A stretch of DNA of 64,000 bases from Trichostrongylus colubriformis (GCA_963978905.1 OZ022261.1:35448102-35512101), one strand, 5' to 3'; shown: positions 23,556-36,156, counted from the stretch's first letter. Translations and numbers: made by a program. The notes: generated by a model from the sequence alone, not told the origin.

Positions 23556-26430
23556 TTGCATATCTTAGCAGCTGGGCACGGTCAGAATCGACATTTTGGT
23601 GCGTGGTGGTTCTGTTCAAATTTGACATCGGACCGGATCCAGCTGCTAAGAACGCTGTCTTTACGTGACTGTATTATGGGCATCTTTGCTCGGTGTATGT
23701 ATGCAAGTGCAAGTGTGCATGCCATTTGCAGGGTACAGCATGGCGAGGAGCCCGTGGTAGGGGTCAAGTCGAGTGGGAGGGAGGTGTCAGTTGAACTTGA
23801 GCTGAGGGCGCGAGTGTTTCAACAACGGGGCGGGAAAGAAAAGGTCGTTAAGGGTTTAAATTTCATCCATTCCTCCATGTTGATCTATGAAACTGTAGGG
23901 GTTGAGCTCTGTCCGTTGGTCTATGCGTTTTGGGTAGAAGTGGTGAAATCTATTACAGAAAGAGTAGACAGTGGGGAAAAGTGGCAACGTTGGTTGAATA
24001 CTTGACTAGGCAGAGGGGGAGTTGCTGCGGAAATAGCAAAGAGTAAGAGAAATGACTAGCTGTAGATGTGACTTGGAGCAGGGAGGTGGACGGGGGAAGG
24101 ACAGGTTTTGTTTGACGACAAGCCCTTTAGACGAGTGATTCTCGCAGTCCTCCAAAGGAGTGCTATGTCTTGCCATTCTTGTCATCAGACAGTTTTAATG
24201 GCGGGTCGGAAAAGAAAGGTACTGACGGGTTTGACGTTTATCAATCATGCGACACACTTGGCTGATGTGGGGAGGTTTCAGGGATGGGGTGTCCTTTGGG
24301 GTAGGTGGGATAAGTCTAAAAGGGGTAGCTAATGGGGGGAAATGAAGTGGTGGTGAGAGACTTGTTCCGAAATTACAGAAGGAAGTTAGTTGTAAAAGGA
24401 GTGAAAGGTGGTAAAGGGTGGAACTGTATGCTTTGGCAGACGTAGCCAGGAAAGGAATCAGATAGGTGCTGCTTGGCGACAGTGGTCGTATCGCAGTCAT
24501 CCACAGGCGTTCTCTCCGTTGTGGCCATCCTACAGGCGGTTCAGGGAGGGGGGGGGGGGGGGGGGCTCGGAAAGGAAGAGGCAGTGGTGGGTGTAATGTG
24601 AAACCATCTACACCTCCTCCCGTTCACATGTGCAATGTGGAGCGGTAGGGCCTCGAGTCGATGCCTTCTGGTGTAGGTGGGAGAAATCCGCAAAGGGTGG
24701 TAGTGGGAAAAATGGAAGTAGTGGTGGGACACTTGTGTTGCAGACAGTTGAGGTGGAAAGGACGAATCGTGAGGAAAGTGAAAACGTGAAACTCCATACG
24801 ATCAGACGGGAGGTAGTGGGGCTTTGTTTGCGATACCATCACTGCTCCAAGGGGCTTGTCGTCAGTATTCGTGAGGATCTTTGCTGGGATCAATCGTGCC
24901 ATCGCCATGCTGTACCGCAAAGGTTTGGGGCTGCGAGAATGAGAGGGAAATTATGTGCCAGGGTCGAAAAAATTGGGGGCATGGAAAGGGGTAGGGTTGT
25001 CCGTCTAAGTAGCAGGGTCAAGCATTGGTTGAAGAATCCAAAAAAGGCGGGTGGATTGTTTCGTAGTCGTAATTTTTGACAGGGGCGGTGTTTTAGCTAA
25101 ATTTGTGTTTCTCGGGGACACTTTTCTCTGGAAGTGAAAGAGACGTCAGTCTATAGTCATACTCCATTTTTTGTGAAAAACCAGTTTCGGTATACAACTG
25201 GCACCCATGATATCGTTGCTAGTAGTACTTTAGGGACGAGAGTTGAATTTTGAAAAAATGGGTTGAGGATCTTCGATAAGGAGGCTGAGTTCTGGTGGAA
25301 AAGGGAGGGTGCGGTGGTTGGTGAGGCTTCGGTCGTGCTATCTTCAATAGGCTAGTGGTTCTGGGATTTTCGGGCTCAGGAAATTCAGAAAGGTTGTTGA
25401 TAAATAGTCGTGCTTTATACTGGGTGGTTTTTTGAGGACCTTTGGTACCCGAACGGAATCGATGGTATCAGCTACCGGTGGTAGAGGGGGAAGGGGTCGC
25501 ATGGCTCGAAAATTTTGTTTCCAACCATTGCTTGACCCTGCTATGTAGGCTTGTGACTGGAAGACGAGCGTTAAAACCCTGAGTCGACGCGGCGGCAAAT
25601 TTCGGGTGACTGCGATGTGGCGTGGTACGGAACCCGCGACCCGGTTTTGCACTGGAGCGGCATTTCGCGTACTGCTTTTTCCGTACAATCCTTTCGCTAA
25701 TTGAGGTGTACGATGGAGTCTCATCTACTTGAGGTTTTCACGCAGCTATGTTTAAACAAAGGGTAACGCATGGTATGAAGCAAAGGCGCAACATTTGCAC
25801 CTCAGTGCAAAGCATTTGCGCCCCAGTGCAAGGCTGCGTCGCTTTAAAGGTACACCGGGAGTCGAGGATCCCTCGACAGGAGGTCGTATCTGACTGGATA
25901 GAGGGGTATCGTATCTGCAAAGAGGTGCGATAAGCGCTAGAATCTAAGCAGATGAGATGGGAAGGGTATTTCGCAGCGAAAAGACATTGCAACTGTACGT
26001 TCCAGCAACAGTTTCTGGTGTTGTAGAGGTCAAAAAAGTCTTGTCGCATCCTTTCGTACCACGCAGCCCCCAAGTCGCCCGGAAGTTGCCGCGCGCGGCG
26101 ATTCACGATCCTAATGATACACATTCGTTGGGACCACATACGTGTGATTGTGTTAGGTATGTGTTGGTGCAGTACGTAGGTCCAAATTTGCATGTTTGAC
26201 GAGCCCGGGTGTGTGAATCATATGTACCCCACCTCGTCGATTTATCTCAGCGGACCATGGAGAGGGGTGGGCTGGCATGATCACGATTTAGGGACTTGGA
26301 GAAGTTATTACCCTTGAGAGAGGGAAGTTGGCGTGTGTGGTGCGAGAGTGATGTGTGGTGTGATGTTTGTTTATGTTTACGCTGTCGTTGTTTTGATTTT
26401 CTGTGTGTGTCACAGCTCTTTGTCGACAAA
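23556..26430 (+). repeat. G-rich stretch with loose tandem repeats
   Basis: The + strand is strongly G-rich. Similar blocks recur: around 23900-23990 (GGGTAGAAGTGGTGAAATCT), 24285-24360 and 24650-24760 (GGTGTAGGTGGGAGAAATCC, AAGTAGTGGTGGGACACTTG), roughly every 370 bases and much diverged. Two 149-codon frames (23556-24005 and 24630-25079) share a weak pattern but no known domain, and are probably by-products of the repeat. A run of 18 G lies at 24548-24565. Confidence 0.4.
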
Positions 26431-26439
26431 TGTTTATTA

Positions 26440-27150
26440 TCACTATAAAAATACAACTACAAATGCACAATTTACAAGTACAATTACAATGACAATGTGC
26501 CCACCCTAAGTTTTCCCGCCCCGCCCTCCCCCCACGCACGCGCGCCTCCTTGGGCCCCCCACCGATGGGCTCGACTCGTCAAAGTCTCATCGAGACCCAC
26601 AGATCGGTACGGCTTGGCGTGTCAAATACTTCCTTTTGGCACACTCCGCCTTTCAGTGTGACCGAGACGGCCCACTGGAGTGCGGTGCCCACGCCACTTG
26701 GACCTTCGATCGGTAGCCGCTTCGGCAAGGAGCATCCAACAGGATCCAAAGGTGGGGGCCAGCTCAGTGAAGAACGATCGTTAAACATCTTGTGTCTGTT
26801 ATCCTGGGTCACCTTCGTGTCAGATTTTGGAGATCGTGTGTGGGCTGCAGTCCACGATATCGATCTGTCAATCTACAGAAAGAACCGATGGATCAGAACT
26901 TTTGATAATCGTGCTCATACAGTACAACCAGTATGGTCCCGCGCGGAGCAGAAACTGCCCAAAATAGCGATACGTGGAAAATCACCTTTTGTCGCGGTTC
27001 TCTACAATTTTATACTGTGGCTGAAGTGACGAATTGCTAGACTATCAGAACGACTATGAGCCCTGGTGCGAAAGGATAAAGTTGTGACACCGATGGAACT
27101 TATGAAATTGGAGCAACCAGATGATTGAACGCGTCCCCATTTTCTTGGTC
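26440..27150 (+). repeat. Left arm of large imperfect inverted repeat
   Basis: This segment matches the reverse complement of 30450-31640. Shared runs include ACCCACAGATCGGTACGGCT, AAATACTTCCTTTTGGCAC, GTGCCCACCCTAAG and AACCAGATGATTGAACG. Frames translated outward to inward are also similar (HRSVRLGV, NTSFWH, then LPKIAIRGK on the left versus LLKIALGGK on the right). The best block is roughly 80% by eye. Confidence 0.65.
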
Positions 27151-30100
27151 TCAAGATTAGAGTTTCAACCAGGGGTTTTCAAACTGAATTCAAATTTGAG
27201 AGGAAGTGAATTCATATTTACTCGTTTGAATTACTCACAAAACACGAAACAACTTCGTACAAAACAACCACCTTTTCTAGCTCTTGGAATCCCATGAGGT
27301 GCCGTCACCTCTCCTGAAATCGGCGCCGGTCCAGTTCATCACTTTCCACTTGCTGGGCGTGAAGGTTATGTAGTTCGAATGTTCAGAAAAGCGCTTCACA
27401 ATCGCGCAAAACCATACGTGATATAGAATTGAATTTCATAGAAATCATGTTATCAATTGACTTGCGACGAATAACTGCGAACTTGATCATTACATGTCCT
27501 CGCTAATCGGTTGTGACTTTGCAACTACCCCATTCGAAACATCTCAGAAATTTTACTTCACCTATTACGGATCCCATTCTCCAGAAAAAGGCTTTCAATT
27601 GTTTTTACACAGTAATTGACTCGAGCTGTCTCAACCGTAATTCGTGCTTGAATTCGTTTTTGTTGAAATAAGTGATGTTCAGTCAAACACAAGAACTGCC
27701 AAAAAACGTTGTATAGCGCTCAATTTGGCCTCCAATGCCTTACAAAGCAAAGGAAATTAGCAACCAGAAGTATGTTGATACTGACGGAAAATAAGTTAAA
27801 ACGCAATTGTGGACTTAGCCAACCCAGCCATGGAACAAACTCCCTGCAGGAAAAAAATCTGAGCAAGCCACGGGAATGCTAAGTAGCCACGCCTCATGAT
27901 AATCGTTGTAACTTCAGAGCTTGGACATTCCCAGGATCAGGTAGATATCCCACCTCACATACTACGCGCGACCTGGTTAAAAGAGCTGCAGCCGTTTCGG
28001 ATGGTTGCGCAAAGTTGGCGATAACCGTGTTTTACGCTCGAATGTCGCGTGAAAGAACGACAGCAGTGAGTAGGCAGGTCCTCCACAGTTAAATTGTTCG
28101 AAACCGGATTCCAAAAAATTGATCGGGATGAGACAATTCCGCAGATGGTCTGAAAGCGCCAAACCCTCCACGACTCGGGCCATGGGAAAACAGATTATTG
28201 ACACCTGCACAAATTGACCTCCGTCTTGGAAACCACCATGGGAAATTTTAAAGCTAACAAAGGGAATCCCCAGCAATGTTTGGTGAGTAGACTATGGTGT
28301 TCGGCAGTGGAATATGTGGCAAGCGATGCATGTTGTTGGGTCTTTCCCACTCGCGCACAAAAGAGGGCGCAAAAAAGGACCAGCTAGGAAGGGAAAAAGC
28401 TTTTTTCCGTGCAGAGTCACCAGGACAATAGGAGTGCTATGGAGAATGGTCCAAGCTTCAAACGGGCAGAGGAGTTGCTCACCCGCACGGAAAAGGGGCT
28501 TCTAGTATGGCCGCGCTTGAGCAGTTAGGTGAAAGGAAACAGGGTTAAATTGAACTCTCGGTTGTTTGCTCGGCCCGCGTACCTATGTCACCATCTCGAC
28601 TAAGGCAAAGTGTTAAAACAGTTTTTGGTCGCCTACTCTCTGCTCTAGTGAATTTCAGACGTCCAACCAATCTCTTTTGAAATGAAACATTACAGTTTTT
28701 TCCGCAAATAATAGAACGACGGAAGCAATCAGTGTAGGCCTTCTAAATTTATAGTTTTCCGTATGATGCACTTCACGCACTTTACATATTATACTACCGG
28801 GCTTAGTGACGGCCACTGTCCAAACACTCGTCCTCGGAGTAGCCGGGCTACTCACCTGAATGACGCGCTCGCTGCACTCACTTTTATGGTTGGCAATCGA
28901 GGGTGAACTTGGTTTAATTCGAAAAAAGCAAATGCAGAACTGGAGACAAGAGAAATAGGCTTTTCTTGACGCGTTATACACCTTAGACTTTGATGAGCGG
29001 ACAGCGATGCTGGACGCGTGCAGCAAGAGCAGACAAGGGGAACCCTGCTGAGGCACCGTAAACAATCGAAAGGAAAACCCGCCTCCGTAGCTCAGCTTGC
29101 GCGTTGTTCTACTGTACCCAAAACCTCCCACAGAAAACCGTCCCTTTCGAAATGTGTCTCTTAAATAAGACACGTGTGCAGCGGTAAGTTTGAAATTAAG
29201 AGCCAAAGCTCCCACAGCGGCAAAAGCTCAATTTTGACAAATAACAATCTGGTAGTCTTTAACCAGACCACAGAAAAGCGGAAAACCAACAGGTCCTCAC
29301 TTTTGAAAGGGAGCCAGCTCGTAGTGCTTCACCCTCATACTGCAGAGGCGATACTAATTCAGCCGCTCGGAGTGAAGTAATTGACTTCAAAAAGCAGATT
29401 GATAACCGTTTGTTGACTAAACTCCAATCAGCATTTTCAAAACTCGTTCCCACAGCCTCGGATTGCTTCCGCCGTTCTACACTTCATATCTACGGCCAGC
29501 GCCTACCTTAACTTTTATCCCCCTACTGCTTTGTTTGACTGAACATGTTTCTTAAGACAGTGATAGGAGTAATTAGCATTCTTGAAATGGGTTCCAGATG
29601 TGAACTGGGGGTTCCAAAAAGACTAGATGATGCGAAATCCCAAGTGGAAGCTTTCCGAGCATCGAAAGAAGCATCGTTCCAGCAGCTGCCACTCATTATA
29701 TCCTAGCCCGCCCCTATCCTAGAATCGACGATGGGAAAGGGGTCCATTTTCTTGGATTTCTGACCCTTTCATTCCCTTTTACTTCAGTCTCGAATTACTA
29801 CGGAACTCGACTTCCATATTCAACGATCTTTCCGTATTCAGTACAAATTACCCCTAGCACTGTCTTTTGGTATGTGTTCACTTGAAATTGGAGCCAATTC
29901 TAGCACGAATAACAGATTTGGTACTTATTCGTCGCATGTCAAACTGGCAACATAAATTTCCACGAAATCCAAGTTTATACCAAAAATGGTTTTCGAGCCA
30001 CTGCAGAGCGCTTTTCTGACGACTCGAACTACATACCTTCACGCTTTTCCGCATGAAAAATGATGAACTGGACTGCCGCAAATTCTGAGATGTGACGACA

Positions 30101-30449
30101 CTTCACAAGACTCCAGGAACCAAACAAGCTGGCCGTTTTGCATGGAGTTGTTCTGCGCTCTGCAAGTGGTATTCCTGGCGGAAACTTCATCCTTGAAACC
30201 AAGAAATATCCTAGATTAAGTGCCACAAAGGACGAAAAATTTGTAAAAGATATTAGCCCAAGGTTTAAAAAATATGGTAAATTTAGTGCCTCAAAAAGCC
30301 AAAAAAATATCCTCAAATTTGAAGGCCCAAAAAAGTTCAAGCAATACAAAAAAGTTCTATGACCTAAAAACGCAAAGAAAATATCCCCCAAATTAGTGAC
30401 CCAGAAAAGTCCAAGAAATAGCCTAACACTCAGTAACCCAAAAAAAATC
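27151..30449. other. Spacer between inverted-repeat arms, no recognised gene
   Basis: The longest frame is 186 codons on the minus strand (29215-28655); it has serine-rich and basic stretches and no domain I recognise. 30180-30455 on the + strand is a degenerate tandem repeat of about 45 bases (AAGAAATATCCT, AAATTTAGTGCC, CAAAAAAGTCCAAG) and leads directly into the right arm. Confidence 0.4.
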
Positions 30450-30455
30450 CCCAGT
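30180..30455 (+). repeat. Degenerate A-rich minisatellite, about 45-bp unit
   Basis: The pattern CAAGAAATAT, then AAATTAGTGCCC, then AAAAAGTCCAAG repeats five to six times with heavy divergence. It sits at the inner border of the right arm of the large inverted repeat. Confidence 0.5.
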
Positions 30456-31640
30456 ACGAGGCACGTTTAATCATCTGGTTATTCGAGGCTCATAGTTGCA
30501 GATAGCCTAGCAGATGATCGCTACAGCAGCAACACAAAATTGCATGGGAACCGTGACAGATGTGATGTTTTCCCACCGAGCGCTATTTTGAGGAGCCCAT
30601 GCTCTACATGAGACCATGTTGGTTGTAACGTATAGCGCGAAGACCGAAAAGTCCGCTCCTTCGACTCCTTCTGAAGACGGAGAGATCGAAATAGCGTGTT
30701 ACAGCACATGCACGATCTCGCAAGCAGGGTCAAGCACTGGAAATTCTTAAGAGATAGAAATCCCTAGCCCAAACATCTCTTGGGACCCCATCCCTTTCCC
30801 CGACTGACATTGTTCTTATGACTATCGATTAAAGACCTTTTTTGGGAGGACCCACCAAATAACAAGCAAGCTCTAGGAATTTTTCCCAAATAAGATCTCT
30901 CCCCTCCCCACCCCGAAATACAGTCCCCTTCCTCCAAACGAAAGCACGGCCCTCTCTCCTACCCGAGATACACAAACCCCTTTTCCCTCCCCAACCCAGT
31001 ACACGGTCCCCTCTTCCAATCGAAAACATAGCTCCCTCTCACCACCCGAAAAACAATACCCTTTTCGCAACCAGAGGAACGGCCCTTTTTCCCAAGCAAA
31101 CTACGTCCCCCCCACCAATCGAGAACAAGACCCACCGCTCCGAACCTGAAATACGACCTCTTTTCCCAACAGAAAATAAGACCCCTTCGGTACTATTTGA
31201 CCCTTGCTTGACTCTGCTTTCGATATCCGACACGAAGGTGGACTAGCCAAACAGGCACAAGAAATCTAACTACCACTCTTCACGGAACTTGCCGCCACCT
31301 CTGAACCCTGCTGGGTACTCCTTCCCGAACGACCAACGATCGAGGGCACAAGTGACGTGAGCACTGCACCCCACTGAGCCTTCTCGGCCACACTGAGAGG
31401 CAGAGAGTGCCAAAAGGAAGTATTTGGCACGCCAAGCCGTACCGATCTGTGGGTCGCGATGAGACTTCGACGAGTCGTGCTCATCGGTGAAGGACACAGC
31501 GTGGGATTCGCTTTGGAAGGTACAAATTCTGCAGAAGGTACGCGCCCTTCTGTTCTAAGCGGGCCAACTTAGGGTGGGCCTCACAAAACAATAAGCCTAG
31601 AACACAGTAACAATAATACAAAATAGAGGATGACTGGCAA
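30450..31640 (-). repeat. Right arm of large imperfect inverted repeat
   Basis: Read on the minus strand, this segment parallels 26440-27150 but is longer because a C-rich minisatellite (30895-31190) is inserted in it. Blocks at 31270-31480 and 30521-30733 (minus) correspond to 26570-26790 and 26870-27030. The outermost shared string is CCCACCCTAAG near 31580. Confidence 0.65.
30895..31190 (-). repeat. C-rich degenerate minisatellite, about 25-bp unit
   Basis: On the + strand a unit like GAAAACACGGCCCCTCTCCC recurs about eleven times with variation (for example GAAATACAGTCCCCTTCC, GAAAGCACGGCCCTCTCTCC and GAAAACATAGCTCCCTCTC). On the minus strand it gives glycine-rich frames that are not expected to be real proteins. 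Confidence 0.6.
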
Positions 31641-32443
31641 TGTGGGTGGGTCCTCCCCTCCTCCGGCCTCCCGGGTCTCTAATTATCTCGCAACCCGTCA
31701 CCACGCCCCTGCTTACAATTTAGAACTACGCAATCGCTAAACGCCCGACCCTGAACAAATTCCTACACCAGCGTGGCTGATGCAAGTTGGCAAAAACAAG
31801 CATGGGACTCCCTCTATGATATGGGAAACTGGAAAATAAGATAGTCCCACCAGCTTAGAAAATAGCGGCTCACTAAAGAGATTAAAAAATGCCCAGAGCC
31901 CAGGACTATGTACATGGACCAACGTAAGTGTGAAAAAATAAAAAAAGCAGGTCTATGTGAGTCCTCCCTTCCCCTGTCATCCAAACCTCACCCCCCAACC
32001 CCCCCCCCCCCCTTGGGGCTTTGTTTTGAGAATGAACAATGGACTAAGCCCACTTCAGAATGGTTGTCTCCCGTGATTCTCGTTTTGGGGTATGTACCAA
32101 AAAATGCTATATGGGTGCCATGTGAGAGAGAGCAGGGAGTTTCAGCCCAAAGGAGAACTAGTGAAAAGCAGTTCCACTAGAACCGAAATACCCAATAAAA
32201 CTTGCCCTACTTTTAACCGGGAACCAACGGTAACCCGAAATAAAAGAACACTCTAAATATCCCCCGGGCACCCACACTTGAGCGCAGCCACCTCTGAAAA
32301 ATAAAAACAAACAACGTCGGCGTCCTGTCGTTGTCCAGTCCTTTCCCATCCGTTCGAACTGGCGGCATACGGGAGAGCGCCAGCCTAAATCGTTTCCATC
32401 AGTCAAAGACAAGGAAGAAGCTACGAAGCAGCTGTAGACTTAC

Positions 32444-32504
32444 CCTCGATCCACGCTTGGATCGCCTTCGCAGGGCTGGCTGCCGCCTTTAGCAGTGCTG
32501 TCGT
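32444..32504 (-). CDS. Possible internal exon, unassigned
   Basis: On the minus strand, 61 bases lie between a good acceptor (CCATTCTAG) and a strong donor (GTAAGT). Two frames are open: one reads TTALLKAAASPAKA, the other STAKGGSQPCEGD. It could be a downstream exon of the minus-strand gene cluster at 33-37 kb. Function unknown. Confidence 0.3.
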
Positions 32505-33149
32505 CTAGAATGGAAACGTGCTGATTATTGATTGTCGGACTGTATGAGTGGGTTAACGATTAAAACCGCTAGATTCAAATTTATTCTTTGGGTGGGTCAG
32601 TATAAAAAACCAAAAGGAAACAGCATACTCATTCTTGGCTAATTTACTTGGCGCTCTCCTTCGTTACGAAACCCTAGCATTCATCAGCTTCGCGCTTGCT
32701 GATTCGCGTCAGCAGCTTTGCTTTCTGTTGAACATTTTCTTTTACTCCTTTTTTTTTTTGATAAACGCAGCGAGTCGACACAAAACCAATCTAATATAGC
32801 AATTTTTGATCAAAGGACAGTTTCTGTAGGTATTAAATAACAAGAAGATTCAGATTTGATAAGATACCCAAGCCTTGCGATTCACATAACGAAATATGAT
32901 ATAGTGAATTCGTAGCTATTTTAAGCGCCGTAAAACCAAGCAGAACACATATGCAGATAAGTGGTTCACATCATGACTGCCAACCGCGTAGCACTTATGT
33001 GTAGCTGGCTGGTTCCCTAGATTCGCTACGTGAAGCGAGGGAAGTAGTACCGTAATTGTCAATACATTACCACTTATGAACTAGTCGTCATTGCCGAAGC
33101 GGCCAGTCAATCGATCTTTCCGAAAAAAACAATGCGTTAATCTACCTAC

Positions 33150-33284
33150 CTTACTGGTTTTAAACCACCCGCACGGAACTGATGTTGTTGTACTTAGCCG
33201 TTGCAGCATCAGAAAATTTCATCAGACAGTGAGGAGTTCCGGCTGTCCTTTCTTCAGTGATCTTGTTGGTGGCAACATCGAGTC
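33150..33284 (-). pseudogene. Duplicated RRM-like exon, copy 1 (frame broken near its end)
   Basis: On the minus strand, after acceptor TTTCAG, the exon reads LDVATNKITEER, then TAGTPHCLMKFSDAAT. It is nearly the same as 36156-36021 but has one base fewer near its 3' end, which creates an in-frame TAA before the conserved donor GTAAGGTAG. It belongs to a 780-base duplication (32750-33530 versus 35625-36400). Confidence 0.5.
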
Positions 33285-33597
33285 CTGAAATCCAAATAAA
33301 CTGCCATACCAGTACACTTAAGTGACATACGCTCAAAAATATTCTAATTGTGAGATAATTATTAGGATTCTGGTCCACTGAATCACCTATCATTGAGAAG
33401 AGTGGACGTTTTTGCGTCCATTCTGGTGCTAACGGAGGTATTGTGCTTTGGGATAGTGTAGTCGCTCATAATATGCAAACGGCCGGCAAGCACTGTGTGG
33501 AACACTTAGTAAATCAATGCCCCCACCCCTAACCCAATACGAATCGAGAAATCATGCCTACAGGCTACTTCCCTATCTTTCCCCATCCTTACCCATT

Positions 33598-33811
33598 TGG
33601 GGTCAAATAAAGTCGGGGGGATGCAAAATTTTCACCGACGTCTAAGCTTCTTTCCTTCCCTAGGCTTAGGCTAAAGCAGATGATATCTATGCTTTGACAG
33701 ATGCATTTTCACGTGGGAGGAGGGGATATCAATTTTAGCCTCAGCCTAGGGAGGGAAAGGAGCTTCGACGTCGACGCACAGTTGCGTCTCCCCCGACTTT
33801 ATTTCCCCCCA
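33598..33811. repeat. Palindromic MITE, about 90-bp TIRs
   Basis: The left arm CAAATAAAGTCGGGGGGATG and TTCCTTCCCTAGGCTTAGGC is mirrored on the right by GCCTCAGCCTAGGGAGGGAA and GTCTCCCCCGACTTTATTTC. There is no coding content. It lies between the two RRM-like exon copies. Confidence 0.7.
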
Positions 33812-34246
33812 TCTGTACTCCCGTCCGTAATGGCTGTATTCATACTTAGCGACACGATCACACGACCGTTGCGTGCTGAAAAGATCCGCAATGCGTGCCA
33901 TGCGGTCAATATATTCGCGTGCTCGAACACGTCATGGCGATTGAGTATGCCTGGATATAGAGAAAGCTTGCGTTGCGCATGCGCTGCGGACACAACGGGC
34001 GTACCAATGTGACGCTGAGTATGGACTTAGCCCAACAAGTCACTAGGATAGCTGGATAATCAGGATGAGGTGCCTCAATAGATTACACCAAGTTGCAACT
34101 AAACGTTATTTCCAAGATCGATAGGAATCCTGATGAAAATCGCAGTTCTAGCTGACAGCCATGAAAATTGACAGTTCTCACGTTATGGGACAAATTTACA
34201 ATCACATGCTAATTACACACAATTCCACGCGAAAAACAATCCTTAC

Positions 34247-35456
34247 CTTGAGAACGGTTATTGGTAGAGCTTCATTCACGATCAGATGATATGAATCAAA
34301 CCGGCTAAACGAGTACGAGCACGAAGCTTGAGCGCATCCACTTGTCCGATGCGAGCACATAGCGCATACAGTGTTGTTAGCTATAAAGGAACCGGCATCA
34401 TTTTTTGAAGCTTTATTTTTGGCCCCCTAAGCAATCTAATATTTAATTAAGTCATAGTCAGAGGAAATTGCTACGCTTGCTACTCACACGGAGAAAGTAA
34501 CATGAGCCTGTCCATGCCCTCAGGTACATGTCTCTCACAAGTAAAAGCTCAAATTTTAACTCACCACAAATCGTTTATTGAAGTACAGAATCGTGCAATC
34601 GGTGTGGGATAGAAGGCGTTGAAGTTCTTCTCCTTGAGCGACATCATAATCAGCACATGAATGATTTCCCTCCCTTGTTGACCCTCCAAGGAAAGCCGGA
34701 GGAGGCGCTCAAACAACATCCTCATCATCGGAAGTAGCTGTAATGCCAACTTTCTAGGAGCTTCTCGTTCAAAAAAAATAAAGACTGATAAAAGTAGTAC
34801 AACAGGAGCAAATAGACGGCTTTCTTATTATCAAAGCAACTCACCAACGGTACAGAAAATGTTCCGACGAACATCTGTATTCATCTTCGCTCGTTGAGCC
34901 AGTTGTACAATCTCTTTGGGAAAGGAAGCAGCGGTTTGCGTCGAGCCCCCAACTGTACCTTCCATATTTTCACTGTCATTAGCTACTCGATATGCTGATC
35001 CGACCAGCCACCGTGTTCAACGCATCGACTCGACACTAAACCAATCTAATATAACACATTAGAATTTACGTTACTGGCACTGCGATGACCAGCATCTCAC
35101 ATTCTCAACAGCAAAAGTTACGAGAAGGTACTGTCTGTCGATGTAAAATTTGAGGAATCAGTAATAAAACTTTACATGCGATAAATATTGAACAAGAGAC
35201 CAATAATAGCTTACCATCACCCACGCTCATCTGCATGAAGCAGATCATCGAGAGACATTCTCAGTTCCTTATGGCACACCACACTGCTTTCTGAGATATG
35301 TCAATAAGAACGAGCATTTCGTATTAGAAAATCGTCTCACTTTTTCTCATCCCATAGAAAAGCTTCAAATAGTGCTCGATGATTGACATATCAACATTCG
35401 TTGGTGCACTTTTCTGAAGATCCCGCAAGGTCTCACCAAGGAACTTGGCCCTGGGC
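34247..35456 (-). pseudogene. NOM1-like MA3-domain gene fragment with three frame breaks
   Basis: Read on the minus strand, exon-like pieces with proper splice borders are 35456-35341, (35016)-34845, 34737-34565 and 34380-34247. Recognised in order are RWLVGSAY, IVQLAQRAKMNTDVRRNIFC, RLLRLSLEGQQGREIIHVL, FNAFYPTPIARFC and LRARTRLAGLI with NEALPITVLK, all typical of NOM1/SGD1, a nucleolar MIF4G-MA3 protein of ribosome biogenesis. Frame breaks lie near 34711 (TSDDEDVV then FERLL), 34580 and 34290. The second piece is cut at 35016, exactly where a fragment of a local repeat starts (GCATCGACTCGACACTAAAC). No continuation of the C-terminus is found. Assigning the first piece (35456-35341) to NOM1 is less certain; its phase also fits the RRM-like exon upstream. 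Confidence 0.65.
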
Positions 35457-36020
35457 CTAAGCGAAACAAGGATATATATAGTTGCAGTTAAAGATAGTAC
35501 AATAAATAAATAATTGAATAAATAAGTAAACTCATCTGCTACCAAAGCGGAAAACACGGCTGTGTCAAGAGAACTGACAACTTGTAGACTTTAATAACTT
35601 GTACAATCCTTTGTTCTTTCTTTTTGATAAACGCATCGACTCGACACTAAACCAATCTAATATAGCAATTTTTGATCAAAGGACAGTTTCTGTAGGTATT
35701 AAATAACAGGGCTATTCAGTTTCGATAAAATACCCAACCCTGTGATTCACATAACGAAATATGATATAGTGATTTCGTAGCTTTTTTAAGCGCCGTAAAA
35801 CCAAGCAGAACACATATGCAGATAAGTTGTTCACATCATGACTGCCAACCGCGTAGCACTTATGTGTAGCTGGCTGGTCCCTAGATTCGCTACGTGAGGC
35901 GAGGGAAGTAGTACCGTAATTATCAATACATTACCACTTTTGGCCTGAGCCATCATTGCCGAAGCTAAAGAGTGGCCAACCAATCGATTTTTCGAGAAAA
36001 CAATGCGGTAATCCACCTAC

Positions 36021-36156
36021 CTTACAGGTTTTAAACCTTCCGAACGGATCTGATGAATGCTGTACTTAGCCGTTGCAGCATCAGAAAATTTCATCAGGCA
36101 GTGAGGAGTTCCGGCTGTCCTTTCTTCAGTGATCTTGTTGGTGGCAACATCGAGTC
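36021..36156 (-). CDS. RRM-like exon, copy 2 (intact)
   Basis: On the minus strand, acceptor TTTCAG precedes an exon reading LDVATNKITEER, TAGTPHCLMKFSDAATAKY, then EGLKPVR, ending at GTAGGT (36021), or at GTAAGG if it stops at 36026. The HCLMKF block and the following helix resemble RNP-1 and helix 2 of an RNA-recognition motif. Phase joins cleanly upstream with 37370-37304 and, if the 36021 donor is used, downstream with 35456. Which gene it belongs to is unknown. Confidence 0.5.

Noticed and set aside
23556..25079. Two 149-codon frames as paralogous genes
   Set aside because: They follow the G-rich tandem pattern, and their similarity is explained by the DNA repeat.
28655..29215. 186-codon minus-strand frame as a gene
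   Set aside because: No domain, no splice signals and low-complexity serine/arginine content in a repeat-rich spacer.
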